Part shown: positions 58,401 through 64,000 of the stretch, in pieces
How positions within the stretch are numbered: the first letter of the stretch is position 1
Layout of the letters: every line of letters starts with the position of its first letter
NCBI GenBank assembly: GCA_963556255.1
Contig: OY744613.1
Span: forward strand, 50,421,745 to 50,485,744
Reading direction: 5' to 3'
DNA length: 64,000 nt
From: Allolobophora icterica
Taxonomy: Eukaryota > Annelida > Clitellata > Crassiclitellata > Lumbricidae
Translations under genes and position numbers: made by a program
Notes under the pieces: model-generated
Seen by the model: only the letters and a program-made list of their open reading frames with translations
The model's database searches: none
What the model was told of the DNA's origin: nothing

Positions 58401-58941
58401 ATTACAGTACAATAAAATATAATACACAGTACTGTACACGACACAACCGTGTACAATACAATCAGTACCAGTAGGCCTACAACAGCTCAATATGGCACAG
58501 TAGTACCGACAGTGCAATACTGGTAGTGTTCTGATACTCTATTGTAATGCAGCAGTAGGCCTACAGCACACAGCATTAAAATATATCGCAACAATATAGG
58601 CCTACCGATAATAAAAGAATATCAGAACAGCAGAGTACCACTACAGTCCTGGGAGAGAGTGAGATAATGAGGAAGAGCGGGTAGACTGCATGGATAGTGA
58701 AGAGTTCGTGAAGGTCGTGTATGTTAGAATTTCATGTTTAGTGTGGCAGAGTACTTCTGGAAACATTTCTCTAATAACTTAACGAGTTATCTTAGATCTC
58801 CAAGTGACAGAGCAAAAGAAGTCTGCTTAAGACCACCTCTGGTTTTCATATCAGCTAATCTTTAGCCTCGGGAAATACACTCAGCATCTGAAAAGGACGT
58901 GACACAATCGTTACATGTAGTAGGCTATATTTGCTTAATTT
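58401..58941. other. No recognised gene
   Basis: TAGGCCTAC words are frequent. No frame or repeat is supported. Confidence 0.3.
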
Positions 58942-58942
58942 G

Positions 58943-59011
<69 letters not shown>
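58942..59011. repeat. (TA)n microsatellite
   Basis: About 70 bp of uninterrupted TA. Confidence 0.97.
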
Positions 59012-59014
<3 letters not shown>

Positions 59015-59204
59015 ATGCTAGGGAAGATGAGAGGGCAGACTCTCGGAATACGAGGTATTACCGACTGAACTGTCAGCAGAATCTTCGCAGTTCAGCCACA
59101 TTGTCAACACTTTCAATCCGCTGTGATTTAAACTTTATTATGTTATCTGCTCATCATTCATTCAATTATTTAAATAGCACCTTTTCAACTGAACTACTCA
59201 GAGT

Positions 59205-59390
59205 TGGTCCCGACTCCAGCACGGCCAAATAGAACAGTTTTCAGTCTCGTGTAGAACGTATCAGGGAGCGTTCTGGGAGCAGGCGCAGCTCCGGATGAAG
59301 CCCGTTCCATGCCGTTGGGCCCACCACTGAAAAAGCACGATTCTGCGCGATTCATGAGTTGTTGCCAAAATCGTTGCATTAACCTATTTT
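59205..59390 (-). mobile_element. Possible LINE C-terminal fragment
   Basis: The minus strand reads ESCFFSGGPNGMERASSG, then FYTRLKTVLFGRAG, resembling decayed SFSVAGPxLWNxLP and FKxxLKTxLF motifs. Confidence 0.4.
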
Positions 59391-60159
59391 GCTTCAATGC
59401 CTTGAATCATATGCGTTTTCTTGATTTCGCTGACTTTGACGACAAATATTTAGTTAGGCTTGATCATTTTTATATATCATAGCTGGTCGACCCCTACTTC
59501 ATGTTTTGTCAACTCCCAGTTGCCACAAGCAAACTGATCTTAAAAATAGATGTGGCTAAGGTAATGCGTTGTTAGTAAGTTGCCATCTCGACGAATACAA
59601 TGTTTCCACACAGTTAATCTTTCATTATCATATGGAACTTTATTAGTTTCTCATCGATTATTTCTATGACTAGATGTGAGGCCAGGTGACCAACAAAAAG
59701 GTTGAATGTTGTTCTAATTTCTTTCTGATTTATCTTAGTGTCAGGAAAGATGGCTAAGATTACTACCTTCTAAAAGAAAATGAAAACAAAAATGCAAATG
59801 GACAATATTTAATACATTTCATGTGTACATATTACCCGATACTAATCGACCCCGTTACTGCAATTACGCAATTCTTATTACATGAAGATATGAAGCTTCA
59901 CATATGGAACAAATGGTACTCAGTTCGTACCCGGATCCGGCAAATAGTGCATCCAAATACTCGGATTCGGTAGGCTTAGGCCTACTCGGTGGAAAATGTC
60001 TACCCGGTTTAGTCCTACTCTACAGTAGGCCTAAGGAGTTGCTTTTGTACAAGGATACAATTCAGTAAAATTAGATGAATATGATAAATGTGAAGCACAA
60101 GAAAGAAATTTCAGTGTTCTAAATATATCACATTAAGAGAAATATGTGTTTATTTATTA
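59391..60159. other. No recognised gene
   Basis: AT-rich intergenic sequence. Confidence 0.3.
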
Positions 60160-60827
60160 AGAGGCTAAGAACAAAACTGAATGTAACACAAAAGTCACCA
60201 AAGACAACAAAACACAAAAATTCAGGATACATGACAATCTTGATTACATAATTCTCTCGTAATGACCACACATAACATTCGACACTTAGTCTAAGTAGAA
60301 TAAGCTAATTAATTGTATTACTTAATACATCAACGACAATATGCTAAAGGTTAATAGTTCTAAACTCTCATTAAATTATATACAGAAAATCACTATGTTA
60401 AATATCTTGTCCAGCAGAAGTATTTGTGCAGTTTAATATTGTATGTAGTACCACAGTATCAATAACTAATTAATTATACTGTGGTAGTAATCTGAAACCA
60501 CCTACTAAAAATTAGCACTAGTAGTTTAAAGTAGTGGAACTCAGAACGGAAGACGTCATTGCATCTTTAGTAACTATTGTATAAAATTCCATTATTGGTG
60601 ACCTGCAGCAATTCTACAGTCTTACAATTATGTCAGAAGAAGTCAACACCTTAGATAAGGATGAACCTATGGATTCTCTACGTCAGAATGCCTACTGTCT
60701 AAGTATTCAGTAATGAAAGTGGTAAACTATTCATGCAAGGATGTATCCCAGCACTTCTATTGCATCGTTTTTTTATATTAAACTTCAATTACAATTGTTC
60801 TCAACTGCAAGTATGAAGAATCATAAT
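60160..60827 (-). other. 3' flank of gene F, duplicated at gene B
   Basis: It aligns with 10895-11541. No separate gene is seen. Confidence 0.65.
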
Positions 60828-63374
60828 TCAGCACAGGTGAGCAACTAAGTCGTCAGGTGGTGAAAATCGATGGTTAGAACAATGGTCTAGACATTCTTTC
60901 TCTGTTGCAAGCAATTCGTCACATATGCCACATCCAAAGGATTTTGACAAAAACGCTTTTGCATCTACAGGGGATTTGACATTTCTAATATACAGACATT
61001 CTCCATCTCTAATTTTCTGCAAAGGAACTGCAATTTCACTAGAATCCAGAAATATATTCTGTAAGAAACGTATACTTGGTTCATCAGTAACGCCTGTACT
61101 ACTAAATGTGATGACATGATCCGATTGGATAGGAATTACTTCGCTTTCCATTTTAAGATCCTGTGGCTGTGTTCCTGCATGGAGTTTAAACTGCTTTGCT
61201 GAAAAACTGCTCTTCGTATAAGTTTTATTGCACGTACGTTGTCTCTTAGTTGAATGAGTTCTTCTGTGTCTCTTCAGATTTCCAATTTCTGTGAATCCTT
61301 TATTACAAACCTCACATATGTATGGGTTTTCTCCAGTATGAATTCTCATGTGACTCCGTAGACTATGACCTTGACTAAATGATTTCTGACATAACTGACA
61401 CCTGTACGGTTTTTCGCCAGTATGGGTTCTTATGTGTGCTCTCATATGACTATGTTGAGCAAACGATTTTTCACAAAAAAGGCACCTGTACGGTTTTTCG
61501 CCAGTGTGGGTTCTCATATGCGATTTCAGATTACTATGATTAGCAAATGATTTATGACAAAACTTGCAAGTGTATGGTTTTTCGCCAGTATGGGTTTTCA
61601 TGTGCATTTTCAGAGTATTACCTACACTGAATAATTTCTGACATATCTGGCACTTGTATGGTTTTTCGCAAGTATGGGTTCTGATATGCATTTTCAGAGT
61701 ATTACCTGCAGTGTATGATTTCTGACATAGATGGCACCTGTATGGCTTTTCGCCAGTATGGGTTCTCATGTGCTTTGTCAGACTATTACCTAAACTGAAT
61801 GATTTCTGGCATAGCTGGCACCTGTATGGTTTTGCGCCAGTATGGGTTCTCATGTGCAATTTCAGAGTATTACCTTGATTAAATGACTTCTGACATAACT
61901 GGCACCTGTATGGCTTTTCACCAGTATGGGTTCTCATGTGCTTTTTCAGAGTATTACCTAAAGTGAATGATTTCTGACATAGATGGCACCCGTACGGTGT
62001 TTCGCCAGTATGGATTCTCGTGTGCGTTTTGAGATGACTAATAAAAAGAAATGATTTCTGACACAACTGGCACCTGTACGGTTTATCGCCTGTATGGATT
62101 CTCATGTGTGTTTTCAAATAACTGCCTTCACAAAAACATTTCTGACATAGCTGACACCTGTATGATTTTTCGCCAGTATGGGCTCTCATATGCGTTTTGA
62201 GATGACAATTTTTACCAAAAGATTTCTGACATAACGGACACCTGTATGGTTTTTCGCCAGTATGGGTTCTCATGTGCGTTTTCAGACTACAACTGTGAGC
62301 AAATTGTTTCTGACATAGCTGGCAATTGTATGGCTTCTCGCCAGTATGGGTTCTCATGTGTTTTTTCAGATAACTATTATTAGCAAATGATTTCTGACAT
62401 AAGTGGCACCTGTTTGGTTTTTCACCAGTATGAGTTCTCATGTGTTTTTTCAAACAACTATGATTAGCAAATGATTTCTGACATAGCTGGCACATGGATG
62501 GTTTATTACCAGTATGAGTTCTCATGTGCGTTTTCAGATTACTAACTCGACTGAATGATTTCTGACATAGCTGGCATATGTATGGTTTTTCACCAGTATG
62601 GATTCTTAGATGTGCTTTCAGATCACCACCTTGAGCAAATGATTTCTGACATAGATGGCACGTGTATGGTTTTTCGCCAGTATGGGTTCTCATGTGGATT
62701 TTTAGATATCCACTATCAGCAAATGATTTCTGGCATAACTGGCACCTGTACGGTTTTTCACCAGTATGTGTTCTCACATGTCCTCTCATATGAATGCCTT
62801 GAGCAAATGTTTTCTGACATATGTGGCATCTGTATGGTTTCTCACCAGTATGGGTTCTTATATGGACCTGCAAGGCAGCTGATGCAGTAAATGATTTCTC
62901 ACAAAACTGGCATTGGTGTGGTTTCTCGCCAGTATGTGTTCTCATGTGAGTTTTCAGAGTAGAACCATGATTAAATGATTTCTGACATAGTTGGCACCTG
63001 TACTGTTTTTCAACAGTATGGGTTCTCATATGCGTTTTCAGATGACTACCGTCAGCAAATGATTTCCGACATAGTTGGCAATTGTATGGCTTTTCACCAG
63101 TATGGGTTCTCATATGCGTTTTCAGATTACCACCGCCAGCAAATGATTTCCGACATAGTTGGCAATTGTATGGCTTTTCACCAGTATGGGTTCTCATATG
63201 CGTTTTCAGATTACCAGCTTGAGCAAATGATTTCTGACATAGCTGGCAATTGTATGGTTTTTCACCAGTATGGGTTCTCATGTGGGATTTGAGATCACTA
63301 CTCGATTTGTGTGACTTCTGACATATCTGGCATATGTATTGTTTTTTTCCTGTATGGGTTCGCATATTCGCCAT
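60828..63374 (-). CDS. Large C2H2 zinc-finger protein F (848 residues)
   Basis: The frame from ATG at 63374 ([18 protein letters not shown]) is open to TGA at 60828. It encodes 25 regular fingers, nearly all CQLCQKSF...[14 protein letters not shown] with complete zinc ligands, then a tail of about 150 residues ([15 protein letters not shown]) and the C-terminal module [23 protein letters not shown], ending LVAHLC. The frame stays open three codons above this ATG but without another ATG. An upstream exon could add residues. Finger helices differ while backbones are nearly identical, as expected of recently expanded arrays. It is presumed to be a nuclear DNA-binding regulator and is the intact relative of gene B. 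Confidence 0.92.
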   Translation of the reverse strand: MANMRTHTGKKQYICQICQKSHKSSSDLKSHMRTHTGEKPYNCQLCQKSFAQAGNLKTHMRTHTGEKPYNCQLCRKSFAGGGNLKTHMRTHTGEKPYNCQLCRKSFADGSHLKTHMRTHTVEKQYRCQLCQKSFNHGSTLKTHMRTHTGEKPHQCQFCEKSFTASAALQVHIRTHTGEKPYRCHICQKTFAQGIHMRGHVRTHTGEKPYRCQLCQKSFADSGYLKIHMRTHTGEKPYTCHLCQKSFAQGGDLKAHLRIHTGEKPYICQLCQKSFSRVSNLKTHMRTHTGNKPSMCQLCQKSFANHSCLKKHMRTHTGEKPNRCHLCQKSFANNSYLKKHMRTHTGEKPYNCQLCQKQFAHSCSLKTHMRTHTGEKPYRCPLCQKSFGKNCHLKTHMRAHTGEKSYRCQLCQKCFCEGSYLKTHMRIHTGDKPYRCQLCQKSFLFISHLKTHTRIHTGETPYGCHLCQKSFTLGNTLKKHMRTHTGEKPYRCQLCQKSFNQGNTLKLHMRTHTGAKPYRCQLCQKSFSLGNSLTKHMRTHTGEKPYRCHLCQKSYTAGNTLKMHIRTHTCEKPYKCQICQKLFSVGNTLKMHMKTHTGEKPYTCKFCHKSFANHSNLKSHMRTHTGEKPYRCLFCEKSFAQHSHMRAHIRTHTGEKPYRCQLCQKSFSQGHSLRSHMRIHTGENPYICEVCNKGFTEIGNLKRHRRTHSTKRQRTCNKTYTKSSFSAKQFKLHAGTQPQDLKMESEVIPIQSDHVITFSSTGVTDEPSIRFLQNIFLDSSEIAVPLQKIRDGECLYIRNVKSPVDAKAFLSKSFGCGICDELLATEKECLDHCSNHRFSPPDDLVAHLC

Positions 63375-63389
63375 CACTCAGGATACCCA

Positions 63390-63860
63390 CTTAATCGATA
63401 ATTCACTGTGTTTCTCCAGTATGGGTTCGTTAATGACCTGTCAGAGAATCATACTAAATTACACAGTTTCTGAAATAATTGACACCTGTGTGGTTTTTCT
63501 TAAAATGGTTCGTCTACATGTGCTTCTCCAATCATCAGAATCTAGACCAAGTTGGAATTTCTATGGATTTCGATGGGCATCAGTTGGCTGTGCAAAAAAG
63601 TTTCTGCAATTGTTGTTGCCATAGCCTTTCCAGATTCTCACATAATCGACGAAATTATGGTATTGTTCATCATAATTTTCCCGAAGACGAATTAGTCTAC
63701 TACTGCGAAATTGTATTCAAATAAATCCACTGTAATGCTCTTGTTGAAGATTACTGAGAGACAGACTTTTTCTTACAACTGCCTCTGACATTCTAACAAA
63801 ATGTTGCTCGTCTTCTCTGTGTATTTGCTAAAAAAAAATAACAGCAAAACCTCTACATCA
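63390..63860 (-). other. 5' flank of gene F, duplicated at gene B
   Basis: It shares GTTTCTGCAATTGTTGTTG, CATAGCCTTTCCA and TTGCTCGTCTTCT with 13100-13550. It holds decayed finger remnants (near 63410-63500, ACACCTGTGTGGTTTTTC). A short ATCA repeat is at 63860-63875. Confidence 0.6.
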
Positions 63861-64000
63861 ATCAATCAATCAAACTAACGTTTATTGTCAACCTTGCCAA
63901 CAAATAGGCCTACATGACAGAAAAAGACACTTGTAACAAAGACAAAAATTAGTCACAAGTACTGGAACATAGGCAGCAAATAGGGCCCCAGAAGGGATAG

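Overview
The window is eukaryotic, animal nuclear DNA. Evidence: spliced genes with GT-AG and GC-AG introns, arrays of C2H2 zinc fingers joined by HTGEKPY linkers, CR1/L2-like and RTE-like LINE remnants, piggyBac, hAT-like and IS3EU-like DNA transposons, MITEs and long microsatellites. No vertebrate KRAB domain is seen. The frequent TAGGCCTA words and the repeat mix suggest a marine invertebrate, perhaps a deuterostome, but the species cannot be named from the sequence.

Host layout. The window is a cluster of seven related C2H2 zinc-finger (ZNF) loci: A (2630-4462, minus), B (11542-12924, minus), C (19045-22128, plus), D (41675-43027, plus), E (50477-51876, plus), G (56155-57880, plus, broken) and F (60828-63374, minus). 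All end in the same atypical module containing a CGxC motif and a downstream HC. C, E and G are duplicates of one unit: TATTTAA box, exon 1 ending in ATGCTG, intron, ZNF exon. B and F share both flanks and form a second duplicated unit. Only C, D and F read uninterrupted from ATG to the module. A has two in-frame stops, B one, E a one-base frameshift, and G is a pseudogene. C carries a 4-finger higher-order repeat.

Mobile-element layout. The most striking object is 26420-38422, an apparently complete 12.0-kb IS3EU-like transposon. It has a 6-bp target duplication (CTCCTG), matching ends and 21-bp-period palindrome arrays at both ends. It holds a two-exon DDE integrase-type transposase and, convergent to it, an eight-exon HECT ubiquitin-ligase-like gene whose frame closes exactly across all seven introns. 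An RTE-like LINE sits in that gene's third intron. A decayed piggyBac lies 19 bp outside the element's right-hand target duplication.

Other insertions have readable histories. A piggyBac-type MITE interrupts a LINE at TTAA (8316-9157). Two nearly identical piggyBac derivatives are joined at one TTAA (22713-24744). Three MITEs with 8-bp target duplications carry a CTTCTAGTTT/TTTTCATCG minisatellite; two of them landed about 20 bp apart in the equivalent introns of C and E, while G keeps an empty site. A 2.55-kb transposon separates the TATTTAA box of E from its first exon. The picture is a fast-duplicating, decaying ZNF cluster heavily invaded by transposons. Coordinates of decayed repeats are approximate.
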